Origin: Glutamicibacter sp. PS
Lineage (GTDB): Bacteria > Actinomycetota > Actinomycetes > Actinomycetales > Micrococcaceae
Direction: 5' to 3'
NCBI GenBank assembly: GCA_031317595.1
Contig: JANCMB010000001.1
Location: forward strand, 2,855,610-2,919,609
Length of the DNA stretch: 64,000 bases
Positions 34,790 through 42,828 of this stretch are shown here, piece after piece. Under the pieces are notes generated by a model. It was not told the origin of the DNA. It was given only the letters and a program-made list of their open reading frames with translations, and did no database searches. The first letter of the stretch is position 1. The number at the start of each line of letters is the position of its first letter. Both the position numbers and the translations under genes were made by a program.

Positions 34790-35779
34790 CTACCGTGAGG
34801 ACTTGGGGTCGAGGGCGTCGCGCAGGGCGTCTCCGAGCAGGTTGAAGGCGAGCACCGTGATGATCAAGGCGATGCTGGGCACCGCCAAGAACCAGGGGTC
34901 GCTGAGGTACCAGTTTCCGGCCTGCGCGGCGTTGAGCATCTGTCCCCAGGAAGGGGTTGGGTCCTTGACGCCCACGCCGAGGAAGGACAGGGCCGCCTCG
35001 GCGGTGATATTCGTCGGGATCATCATTGTGGCGTACACCAGCACCACGCCGGTGACGTTGGGGATCACCTGTTTGAAAATCATGGAGCGGTGCGAGGTCC
35101 CGTAGGACTGGGCCGCATCGATGAACTCCTGCTGGCGAATGGTCAGCACCTGGCCGCGTACGACGCGGGCCAAGTAGGCCCAGCCGAAGAAACCGAGCAC
35201 GATCACCAGTGAGGCGATCGGGACAAAGGATCCGCTTCCCAGCGCGGTACCGGCCAAACGGGACTGCAGGATCGGGGCGATCGAAAGCACCAGTAGCAGG
35301 TGCGGGAAGGCTAGGAAGAGGTCCATGATGCGGCTGATGACCATATCGACCTTGCCGCCGAAATAGCCGGCCGCGGCCCCGAGGATCGTGCCCAGCACCA
35401 CCGATACCAGCGTGGCCAGCAGTGCGATGACCAGCGAGACACGTGCCCCGTAGGCCAGGCGGGCGAAGAGGTCACGGCCCAAGCCCGGCTCGACGCCGAG
35501 CCAGTGTTCGGCGCTCGGATACATGTACTGCGGCAGTGGCAGGCCCGGGGTGTAGAAGTTATCCAGCACTTCGGGCGTGGTGTTGGTGGTGTTTGGGTCT
35601 TGCCCCTCAATGGCCACGAGCACCGGAGCCAAGATGGCGAAGAGCACCATGCCCACCACGACGGCCAGACTGGCCATGGCGATCCGGCTCCGTCGGATGC
35701 GCATCCACGCGGTGGCCAACAGGGAACGTCCCGTAGCCACGGGCTTGGCCGTGGTCGGCGTTGAGGCCGTGGCGGTCAT
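34790..35779 (-). CDS. ABC transporter permease (DppC-like)
   Basis: 329 residues. Six helices after an N-terminal cytoplasmic start (RSLLATAWMRIRRSRIAMAS). EAA loop AAQSYGTSHRSMIFKQVIPN and LSFLGVGVKDPTPSWG, a DppC signature. First gene of the ABC operon. The 240 bp upstream holds GntR-type operators, one perfect (TTTGGAATACCAAA at 35846). Confidence 0.9.
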   Translation of the reverse strand: MTATASTPTTAKPVATGRSLLATAWMRIRRSRIAMASLAVVVGMVLFAILAPVLVAIEGQDPNTTNTTPEVLDNFYTPGLPLPQYMYPSAEHWLGVEPGLGRDLFARLAYGARVSLVIALLATLVSVVLGTILGAAAGYFGGKVDMVISRIMDLFLAFPHLLLVLSIAPILQSRLAGTALGSGSFVPIASLVIVLGFFGWAYLARVVRGQVLTIRQQEFIDAAQSYGTSHRSMIFKQVIPNVTGVVLVYATMMIPTNITAEAALSFLGVGVKDPTPSWGQMLNAAQAGNWYLSDPWFLAVPSIALIITVLAFNLLGDALRDALDPKSSR

Positions 35780-35825
35780 ATCCCATCCCCTTAGACGATG
35801 TGAGTGATCTAGCTAACACGGAAAC

Positions 35826-35859
35826 CGTATACCAAAAGCGAATCATTTGGAATACCAAA
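35826..35859. promoter_or_regulatory. Pair of TTTGGTATACC-type sites before the ABC operon
   Basis: TTTGGAATACCAAA (35846-35859) is a palindrome with one central mismatch, identical in reverse to the site at 37731-37744. A half-site GTATACCAAA (35827-35836) lies 23 bp away centre to centre. The region is 47-80 bp upstream of the DppC-like start at 35779, where a repressor would block the promoter. Confidence 0.6.
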
Positions 35860-36019
35860 ATCAAAAATAGACGCAGACGTTTCCCCCTGCAGCGTCGCGT
35901 CGCGACCGCGATGGAAGCATTCGGTCACGCTCAAGCGAATACACTAAGGACGAAAAACCGCCAGCCAACTAGGTCGAATGGGTGAGCATTGGGTATCGAA
36001 TAACCAATGGGTACACCAC

Positions 36020-36679
36020 TTACGAAAGATTTGCGGCACTCGGGTCAGCCGTCAATCGGGCCATGCTACGCTTGCTTGTCGCCAAATGATGGGATACCAA
36101 TAGTGCGACACGGTCCTCATCGCGCACGGAAATCGCTTCCAGCAGCTCCTGGTGCTCGCGCCCAATCGCCTGAAGGTCGTCATGCTGCACCAGCAGCCAT
36201 CGCATGCGAGCTGACAGCACCCCATGCAACTCCAGTAACAGATCATTGCCGGCAAGCTGATTGACGCATTCGTGAAACTCAGCACCGGCACGGCGGGCCG
36301 CCGCCCCATCACCAGTCTGTGCCGCAGCCAGCTCCGCCTGCACGATCTCACGCAAACGCTCTAGACCCTCGCGGGTATGCCGTCGAGCGGCAAGCCTGAA
36401 GGTCATCGATTCTAAGCCCACGCGCACCTCCTGAAGGTCCGCGATATCGGTCGCCGTAAACTCACGAACCACGGCCCAGGAGCGCGGGCGCAACCGCACC
36501 ATGCCCTCGGTTTCCAGGGTTTTGATCGCATCGCGCACCGGCAGGCGGCTAACCCCTAGGTCAAGCGCGAGATCGCGCTCGACCAGCTTGCTCCCCGGAG
36601 GGCGCGCACCATCGATAATTTCGGTGCGAATCTTCTCTGCAATCCGTACCGATTCGGGCTCGAAACCGCCGGTGGCCAT
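36020..36679 (-). CDS. FadR-type GntR regulator
   Basis: 219 residues from ATG 36679, chosen because GAGG lies upstream and the paralogue at 48876 begins alike (EPESVR). Winged helix with LVERDLALDLGVSRLPVRDA as recognition region, FCD effector domain after residue 90. It follows the cyclodeaminase-like gene by 13 bp, so the two form one transcript. The TTTGGTATACC-type sites beside both its operon and the ABC operon make it the likely common repressor. Confidence 0.88.
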   Translation of the reverse strand: MATGGFEPESVRIAEKIRTEIIDGARPPGSKLVERDLALDLGVSRLPVRDAIKTLETEGMVRLRPRSWAVVREFTATDIADLQEVRVGLESMTFRLAARRHTREGLERLREIVQAELAAAQTGDGAAARRAGAEFHECVNQLAGNDLLLELHGVLSARMRWLLVQHDDLQAIGREHQELLEAISVRDEDRVALLVSHHLATSKRSMARLTADPSAANLS

Positions 36680-36692
36680 CACAGTTGCCTCA

Positions 36693-37679
36693 TTACAGCG
36701 AGAGGTCCACGGACTGGCCGAGCCCCTGCTCCAACGCACGGTCATAGGCTAAGCGGCCAATGGCCAGATCCAGTGCGCCGATGCCGACGGAGTTGAACAG
36801 CGTGATCTCCCGCGCATCGCGGCGCCCGACAATCTCGCCGGCGGCAACCTGCCCCAACTCCCCCACGATGGCTTGCTCAGTAATGGCTCCTTCGGCGAGC
36901 GCCAACAGATAGTCGCCGGATTTTGCCTGCGCGGTGCCCCAATGATCAACGAACACTCGGGCGCGAGCCATACCCTCTGCATCAACTTCGCGCTCAGTCG
37001 GCCGCGGGCGGGCACCGACCGCATTGATGTGTTGCCCCGGCCGGAACCACTCGCCCTGCACGATCGGATCCACCGATGGGGTCAGCGTGCACAGCACATC
37101 GCAGGCCGCCACCACCTCTTTGGCCGTGGCCATGGGCACGACATCTAGGCCGTGGTGGGCGACGGCGGCGGCGAATTCGGTCACACGTTGCTCGGTGCGC
37201 GACCAGACAACGATCTTCTCAAACCGGCGCACGCAGAGCATGGCTTCAACGTGCGCCACCGCGAGAGCGCCGGCACCAATCAGGCCGAGGACGGCACTGT
37301 CGGGACACGAAAGATATTTGGTGGCCACGGCGGTGGCGGCGGCGGTGCGAATGCGCGTAGGAACCTTGCCATCTAGGATGGCCAGCGGATCGCCGGTAAT
37401 GTGATCGGCCAGCATGATCAGGGAGCGCTGCGAGGGTAGTCCGCGCTGAGCATTGGAAGGGATGTCGGCCAATAGCTTGACGCTGGCTAGGGCGGGTTCG
37501 GCCGCCACGCTGGGCATCACGATAAAGCTCGAGTCCGCGCTCGGAACCCCCATAGCTGACGGCGTAGGTTGGGCCGCCGTGCCTCGCGCCAAATCGGCAA
37601 AAATCCTGTCGACGGCCTGAACCGTAGAAGGCATATCGAGCACGGCCTGTAGCGCCGAGGCATTGAGCATGAGGGTCAT
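36693..37679 (-). CDS. Ornithine-cyclodeaminase/mu-crystallin family protein
   Basis: 328 residues. NAD(P)-binding loop GLIGAGALAVAHVEA and the family motif ATKYLSCPDS; TLTPSVDPIVQGEW and AVGARPRPTEREVD are also typical. Members act as ornithine cyclodeaminases, ketimine or opine-like reductases, and alanine dehydrogenases; the substrate is not told by sequence. It is encoded with the GntR regulator, next to a peptide-type ABC operon, which suggests handling of an imported amino-acid conjugate or opine. Confidence 0.85.
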   Translation of the reverse strand: MTLMLNASALQAVLDMPSTVQAVDRIFADLARGTAAQPTPSAMGVPSADSSFIVMPSVAAEPALASVKLLADIPSNAQRGLPSQRSLIMLADHITGDPLAILDGKVPTRIRTAAATAVATKYLSCPDSAVLGLIGAGALAVAHVEAMLCVRRFEKIVVWSRTEQRVTEFAAAVAHHGLDVVPMATAKEVVAACDVLCTLTPSVDPIVQGEWFRPGQHINAVGARPRPTEREVDAEGMARARVFVDHWGTAQAKSGDYLLALAEGAITEQAIVGELGQVAAGEIVGRRDAREITLFNSVGIGALDLAIGRLAYDRALEQGLGQSVDLSL

Positions 37680-37730
37680 CGGTGACTTCTTTCAAACAAT
37701 GTGATGTTTCCTAGCTCACACTGTAGCTTA

Positions 37731-37744
37731 TTTGGTATTCCAAA
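37731..37744. promoter_or_regulatory. TTTGGTATTCCAAA operator before the cyclodeaminase-GntR operon
   Basis: TTTGGTATTCCAAA is a palindrome with one central mismatch pair, and it is the exact reverse complement of the site at 35846-35859. It lies 52 bp upstream of the start at 37679, where it could give autoregulation. Confidence 0.65.
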
Positions 37745-37805
37745 AGGTAGGGAGCTCCTGCAATATTCGCTCACAATTGCTCACACGCCCGGAATTTCGT
37801 CACCC

Positions 37806-37819
37806 ATGGGTATACCAAA
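37806..37819. promoter_or_regulatory. Second TTTGGTATACC-type site upstream of the cyclodeaminase operon
   Basis: ATGGGTATACCAAA keeps the TATACCAAA half and the palindromic core GGTATACC, 75 bp from the site at 37731. It may allow looping or belong to a neighbouring promoter. Confidence 0.45.
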
Positions 37820-37832
37820 CGAGATGGTGGCA

Positions 37833-37873
37833 GAAAAATGGCCCCGTCACACGCTTCGTTGCGTGACGGGGCC
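37833..37873 (-). terminator. Rho-independent terminator of the MHS-amidase operon
   Basis: GGCCCCGTCAC (37840-37850) pairs with GTGACGGGGCC (37863-37873); on the minus strand the stem is followed by CATTTTTCTG. It lies 13 bp past the amidase stop. Confidence 0.85.
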
Positions 37874-37885
37874 AAGCACAGACCG

Positions 37886-39328
37886 TTAGTGGCCGACGGT
37901 AAAGGTTCCGAAGGCCTCCTCGAGCCAACCGGCGACTTCGATAACTTGCAGATCCTCATATGGGCGCCCGACCACCTGCACACCTACCGGCAAGCCGTCT
38001 GCGCTGTAACCGCAGGGCACAACGACCACCGGGAAACCGAGAATACTAATCGCACGGCAGCTTGAGCCCAGCTCGGTCCACGGTATCTTTACCCCCTCGA
38101 TCTCAAACTCCGTCTGCCGCGGATCCACCGCCGGGACACTGGCTACCGGGAGCAATAGAATCTGGAACTCATCGAGGAACTGCAGCATCTGCGACCAGAT
38201 CTCATCGCGAGCATCAAGCGCCTGCCGATACTCGGCCACCGAATAATCTGGCGCACCCAAAATGGAGCTACGCATCGGCTCACTCACTTGCTCCTCGCGC
38301 CCCCGCGCTAATTCACGCACCTCGGGCATCCCCGCGGTAGTGCGCAAGCGGATAAAGGTCTCTGCGGCACGCTCGAGGACCGCCGGACGCCGCCGGACGG
38401 TTCTCAGACCACGCTCGGCGAGGGCCTCGGCCGCCCGTCGCACCACCTTCACTACGTCGGCGCGTACCGGGAAACTACCCTCCCCATCGCACCAGGCGAT
38501 CGCAGAAGGTTGATCGTGCGCCGGGCGAGGTGTCACCGGGATCGCGTTCGGGTCACTACCGTCCGGGCCGGCGAGCACCTGCAAGAGCATGGCATGGTCC
38601 GCCACCGAGCGCGCTAACCAGCCCACCGAGGAGAGCCGATGCAGGACCGACATGGAGTTTGGAGCCGGGAAGGAATCCGGACGCGGAACAAAGGGCAGCA
38701 TTCCGGTCTGCGGGATCAAGCCAACCGTGGGTCGCATACTGGTAAGCCCCGTGCAGTGCGCGGGCCAGCGGATGGAGCCGCCGAAGTCGGTGCCGAGACC
38801 GAACGCCGCCATCCCTGCGGCAACCGCCGCACTGTCGCCACCGGATGAACCGCCCGAGGTGAGTTCGCGATTCCAAGGGTTCCAGGTGTCACCGAAGACA
38901 GGGTTGCTCGAATGGGTTGGCACGGCCAGCTCCGAACAGTTCGCCTTGCCCACCACAATCGCCCCCGCATCGAGCAGGCGCTGGACGGCAGTGGCCGAGG
39001 CGTGCGGATGGTAGTCCTTCAGCAACGTGCTACCCGCGGTGGCACGCATGCCGGCCACCGACAGGGTGTCTTTGACCGTAAAGGGAACACCGTGCAGGGC
39101 TCCACGCCACTGCCCACGGGCCGCCGCAGCGTCGGCGGCTCGTGCTTGCTCCATGGCCAGCGGGTTGAGCGTGACCACCGCGTTCAGCGCCGGATTCTCT
39201 CGGTCGAGAACCTTCAGGTGTCGCGCCATGCATTCTTCGGCGCTGAGCTCACCCGCGCGGATCCGTCGAGCCCATTCGGTGGCCGGGACGCCCAATGTGG
39301 TGCTGATGTCGTCGGTGAGGTGACTCAT
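37886..39328 (-). CDS. Amidase-signature-family amidohydrolase
   Basis: 480 residues. The Lys-Ser-Ser triad of amidase-signature enzymes is complete: Lys in GVPFTVKDTLS, cis-Ser in TSGGSSGGDSAA, nucleophile Ser in GTDFGGSIRWPA. It hydrolyses a carboxamide to acid and ammonia in the cytosol. AAGGAG precedes the ATG. Second gene after the MHS transporter (broken by a stop codon), in a unit preceded by paired GGATCC operators shared with the hydantoinase operon. Candidates include a half-amidase or ureidomalonase-like role; none is proven. Confidence 0.88.
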   Translation of the reverse strand: MSHLTDDISTTLGVPATEWARRIRAGELSAEECMARHLKVLDRENPALNAVVTLNPLAMEQARAADAAAARGQWRGALHGVPFTVKDTLSVAGMRATAGSTLLKDYHPHASATAVQRLLDAGAIVVGKANCSELAVPTHSSNPVFGDTWNPWNRELTSGGSSGGDSAAVAAGMAAFGLGTDFGGSIRWPAHCTGLTSMRPTVGLIPQTGMLPFVPRPDSFPAPNSMSVLHRLSSVGWLARSVADHAMLLQVLAGPDGSDPNAIPVTPRPAHDQPSAIAWCDGEGSFPVRADVVKVVRRAAEALAERGLRTVRRRPAVLERAAETFIRLRTTAGMPEVRELARGREEQVSEPMRSSILGAPDYSVAEYRQALDARDEIWSQMLQFLDEFQILLLPVASVPAVDPRQTEFEIEGVKIPWTELGSSCRAISILGFPVVVVPCGYSADGLPVGVQVVGRPYEDLQVIEVAGWLEEAFGTFTVGH

Positions 39329-39357
39329 GGCTTTCCTGCTCCTTGTGGGACGAAGAT

Positions 39358-40725
39358 TTATCGCGTGTGCGGGTCGCTGGCGCTACCGGCGTCCGTCATT
39401 GCGATCTTGCTAGTTTCCTTGGCGAGGTAGACGCACAGCACCATCAGCCCCAACGCCAAGGATAGGTACCCGGCCACCGTGAATCCGGTCTGCGTCAGCA
39501 CGATCAACTGCATGGCGATCATTGGGGCGAAGCCGCCACCGAAAACACCGGCCATCTGGAAGCCCACGGCCGACCCGGTGTATCGGACCTTAGTGGCAAA
39601 AAGCTCCGGAATGAAGGAAGCGATCGGCGCATACATGGCCGCCACGATCACCAAGCCGATGGCCGGCGCGATCAGCACCAAGAATGGAATGCGCGAATCG
39701 AGCATCGCGAAGAAGATAAAGCTATAGGCAATGCCCGCCACGGCGCCGCCGATCATCACCGGGCGCCGACCCAACTTATCGCACAGCGACCCAAAGAACG
39801 GTAGCGCGATCATTTGAGCGACCGCCGAAATCGTGGAGGCGGCCAGCGCCAGTGACTTGCTCAACCCGAGATGCTCGGTACCGTAGACCAAGATAAACAT
39901 CGCGAAGATGTAGAAGGCGATGTCGCTACCGATGCGCGAGCCGATCGCCAGGGCCAGTTCCTTTTTGTAGTGCTTGAGCACGTGTAACAGCGGGGCCTTG
40001 ACCTCGCTGGCGCGCTGCGCTTCCTCCTTGGCCTCGGCTTGGGCAAATACCGGGGATTCAGCTAACTTCACGCGAATGTACAAACCGATGGCCACCAGTG
40101 CGAAACTCACCAGGAACGGGATGCGCCAACCCCAGCTGAGAAACTGCTCCTCGGTGGTCACGGCCGTGATCAGCGCGAAGACGCCGGTGGCCAACAGCAG
40201 CCCGGTCGGGGCGGCGGTCTGCACCATAGATCCGAAGAAGCCGCGTCGCCCCGAGGTGTCCGACTCGGTCACCATCAGCGCAGCGCCGCCCCATTCTCCA
40301 CCAAGGCCCAAGCCCTGCACGAAGCGCATCAGCACCAACAGAACCGGTGCAGCCACGCCGATCGCCGCGTAGGTTGGCAACAGGCCTACGGCCGCGCTGG
40401 CCAGGCCCATCATCAGCAAGGTTGCCACCAAGACGTTCTTGCGCCCGATCTTGTCTCCGTAGTGGCCGAAGAGTGCAGCTCCAAGAGGGCGGACCACGTA
40501 ACCCACGGCTTAGGTGGCCAGGGCCAGCAATAGTGCGGTGGCCGGTTCGGAATCCGGGAAGAAGAGCACCGGAAACACGATCGCCGCGGCGGTGCCGTAG
40601 GCGAAGAAGTCATAGTACTCGAGCGTGGTGCCTACGAAACTCGCGGCAACAACGCGCTTCATCGAGTTGTCGCCAGCGGACGTGCTTCCCTTGGTGGAAC
40701 GCTGAACGGATGATGTGCTGGGCAT
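39358..40725 (-). pseudogene. MHS-type MFS transporter broken by one in-frame stop
   Basis: The reading frame from ATG 40725 (AGGAGG upstream) gives MFS start VAASFVGTTLEYYDFFAYGT, then TAA at 40512-40510, and continues in the same frame as AVGYVVRPLGAALFGHYGDK, IGRKNVLVATL, to the proper end at 39358. Without the stop, 454 codons of a metabolite:H+ symporter (shikimate/proline-betaine type) remain intact. The stop sits in the loop before the second helix where homologues have an aromatic residue. One base change (TAC/TAT to TAA) explains it. No other decay is seen, so it is recent or a sequence error. Neighbour of the amidase. Confidence 0.85.
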
Positions 40726-41066
40726 GTGCCCTCCTGAAACTGCGGGTGGATGGCGTCAGCAACGCGGTCGACGCCGCGAGGCTTTACGCCGGGCCACCGG
40801 TGAAGATGGACTGAGATCGTCTCTGCGAGGAGAGTGGCCGACCCGGGATCCACCGGCGCCGGAATTTGGGATCCCGTTTGTGGATCCCAAATAAATCATT
40901 ACGTGACACAGATCACCTGGCAATGCATGTTTGGGCTGTAATTTCAGCCAAACACCGCGGCTTTCCGGGGACCGGATCAGTCGCGCAACTTATCCGACCT
41001 CATCGAGTCAGAGATCGACGACTCAGCAGGACCCAGTGCGTACATCGGGCAACGGCATCACCGATC
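40726..41066. other. 341-bp gap before the MHS transporter, with operators
   Basis: Holds the paired GGATCC operators at 40865-40891, which end 140 bp before the MHS start. The rest, toward the CPBP gene end, shows no frame with family resemblance. Confidence 0.5.
40865..40891. promoter_or_regulatory. Paired GGGATCCC operators before the MHS-amidase unit
   Basis: TTTGGGATCC (40865-40874) and GGATCCCAAA (40882-40891) form a perfect 10-bp inverted repeat. Each carries a GGATCC core, and the two core centres are 13 bp apart. The same pair with the same 13-bp spacing stands at 47126-47150. Confidence 0.7.
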
Positions 41067-41894
41067 TCAGCGTCGGTGACCAGAACGGAATCTCGTCACC
41101 GCCGGCTCCACGAATGAAACCGCAATGATGACGCAGGTGAACGGAACGGCACCCAAAGCGAGCATGGCGTGCAGCTCGCTTCCGTTGAAGATGAGGACCT
41201 CATGGGTCAGGACCAATTGGGCACCGCTTTGAAAGGCGGCATGGATCCCGATGCTCGTCCAGACGCTCCCGGTGACCTGCCTCAGGTAGCCGAAGACTAC
41301 GCCCATGGTGATGAACAGGGAAAAATCCAAGAGATCAACCCCGCCACGCAGCACGAACGCGAGCCCCGCAAAAAGGGCCGCCTGGATGGAGATCACCCAC
41401 CACCCGTGCAGGCGTTCCCCCAAGACCGCCATCACATAGCCGCGAAAGACCAGCTCCTCGGGGATCGCTTCCGAGAGCAGGACGGCGACACCTACTAGGG
41501 CCACGGTGCCCCACAACTGACCAGCCGAAGCCTGAACTTCCAAAGACTGACCGAGCAAGGTCAGCAACGCGAAAACCGAGGTCGCCGGAACGACCCAGAG
41601 CAACGCGCCGTACAGCACAGCGCGCCCCCGGCATAGACCGATGTCGAATGCAGCTTCCGAGCAGGTTTTCCGTTCCACGAACCGGGCCACCACGAGGATC
41701 CCGGCCATCAGGTAGACGCTCAGCAACGATCCAGCAAGAATTCGCACGCCGAGGGTGGAGTGCGAAGACGGATCGCTTGGCATCGGTAGAAGCATGACTA
41801 AATAAAGTCCGCCGGCCATCATGCCCGCAATCCCGAGGATTCTGACCGGAAGGCTCCACGTTGGCAGCAATCGGTTCGCGCTCGGGTGCGCCAT
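41067..41894 (-). CDS. CPBP-family (CAAX-protease-like) membrane protein
   Basis: 275 residues, about eight membrane helices. Motif 1 is clear (PEELVFRGYVMAVLGE, EExxxR type). Motif 2, normally FxxxH, reads LFAGLAFVL, so its His is absent; the last motif (GIHAAFQ) keeps a His. AGGAGG is present before the ATG. CPBP proteins are intramembrane peptidases or bacteriocin-immunity-like; the missing His may mean altered activity. No clear partner nearby. Confidence 0.78.
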   Translation of the reverse strand: MAHPSANRLLPTWSLPVRILGIAGMMAGGLYLVMLLPMPSDPSSHSTLGVRILAGSLLSVYLMAGILVVARFVERKTCSEAAFDIGLCRGRAVLYGALLWVVPATSVFALLTLLGQSLEVQASAGQLWGTVALVGVAVLLSEAIPEELVFRGYVMAVLGERLHGWWVISIQAALFAGLAFVLRGGVDLLDFSLFITMGVVFGYLRQVTGSVWTSIGIHAAFQSGAQLVLTHEVLIFNGSELHAMLALGAVPFTCVIIAVSFVEPAVTRFRSGHRR

Positions 41895-42047
41895 TGGCGT
41901 TGCCTCCTACTGGGTGCACCAGGAGTATAGCGGTGAGTGCTCCCGCGGTGCCGGTCTTAGTCGTACTGCCCGTCATTCGATCCTAGAACGCGCCGCGAGT
42001 CGGCGCTCCCAACTCGGCCGGCCCGCCCAAGAGCACTCACCCCGGGG

Positions 42048-42815
42048 TTATCCGGCCAGAAGCCGCCCCCAACGTGGTTCCAGCGGCGCTCCTCCAGCCA
42101 ACATCAGGGCATGCCAGAGCGTCACGGCCACCGAGTCGAGCACCGGCAGCCCGCTTTCGGCTTCCAACTGCTCCACTGCTGGTGCCCCATAAAGGTTGGT
42201 GCACAGGAAGATCAACGCATCGGGATCCATAGCAAGCAACTGTCGCGAACCCTCGAGTAGGTCTCGCGGCTGGACCCGGGCGAAGGATTCGTTGTCGCTC
42301 AGATCGAAGTGACGGCTACCGGTGACCTGCACTCCGCAACTGGCATAGCTCGAGGCGATCTGCAGGTTCACATCCGGAGTGTAGGGCGTGAGCAGACCGA
42401 TGCGCTGTAGCTCGAAGCGGTCGAAGGCTTCGAGGTAGGCCAGTGTGCTGGTGGTGGCCGGAATGCCGGTGGCCTCGGTGATACAGGCCGCGATCTTCCG
42501 GTCGTGTTCGGCGCCCAGCCACGATCCGCTAGTCCCATTCCACGCGATGACGTCCACATCGGCGGTGGCCAACAGCTCGGCGGCGGCCTGCATGCCGGAC
42601 ACGTCGAATTGTTGATCCGAGTCTGCATCCAAGGCGATCCGGGTGACCGGGATGCGGGTGCTGTGCACCGTCACGTCGTCCCGGTCCCCGAGGATCCGAT
42701 AGGTCTGCGGCTCTAAGCAGGTGTTCGAGGAGGGAACGATCATACCCAGCCTCAGCGGGCGGGTGGCCAAGGTATCGGCCGTCAGAGCGATCGATTCGGT
42801 CAGGTTCTTCAGCAT
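42048..42815 (-). CDS. Asp/Glu-racemase superfamily protein, arylmalonate-decarboxylase/maleate-isomerase-like
   Basis: 255 residues. GMIVPSSNTCLEP is the typical start of maleate isomerases and AMDases. The first catalytic Cys position reads NGTSGSW, with Gly where isomerases and racemases have Cys; the second Cys is present (FLCTNLYG). This Gly/Cys arrangement is that of arylmalonate decarboxylase (Gly74/Cys188 in Bordetella), so decarboxylation of a malonate-like acid is more likely than racemisation. The C-terminal RWGRLLA also recalls AMDase. Last gene of the hydantoinase operon; AAGGAG before the ATG. Confidence 0.8.
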   Translation of the reverse strand: MLKNLTESIALTADTLATRPLRLGMIVPSSNTCLEPQTYRILGDRDDVTVHSTRIPVTRIALDADSDQQFDVSGMQAAAELLATADVDVIAWNGTSGSWLGAEHDRKIAACITEATGIPATTSTLAYLEAFDRFELQRIGLLTPYTPDVNLQIASSYASCGVQVTGSRHFDLSDNESFARVQPRDLLEGSRQLLAMDPDALIFLCTNLYGAPAVEQLEAESGLPVLDSVAVTLWHALMLAGGAPLEPRWGRLLAG

Positions 42816-42828
42816 GGCGGCTCCTTAA

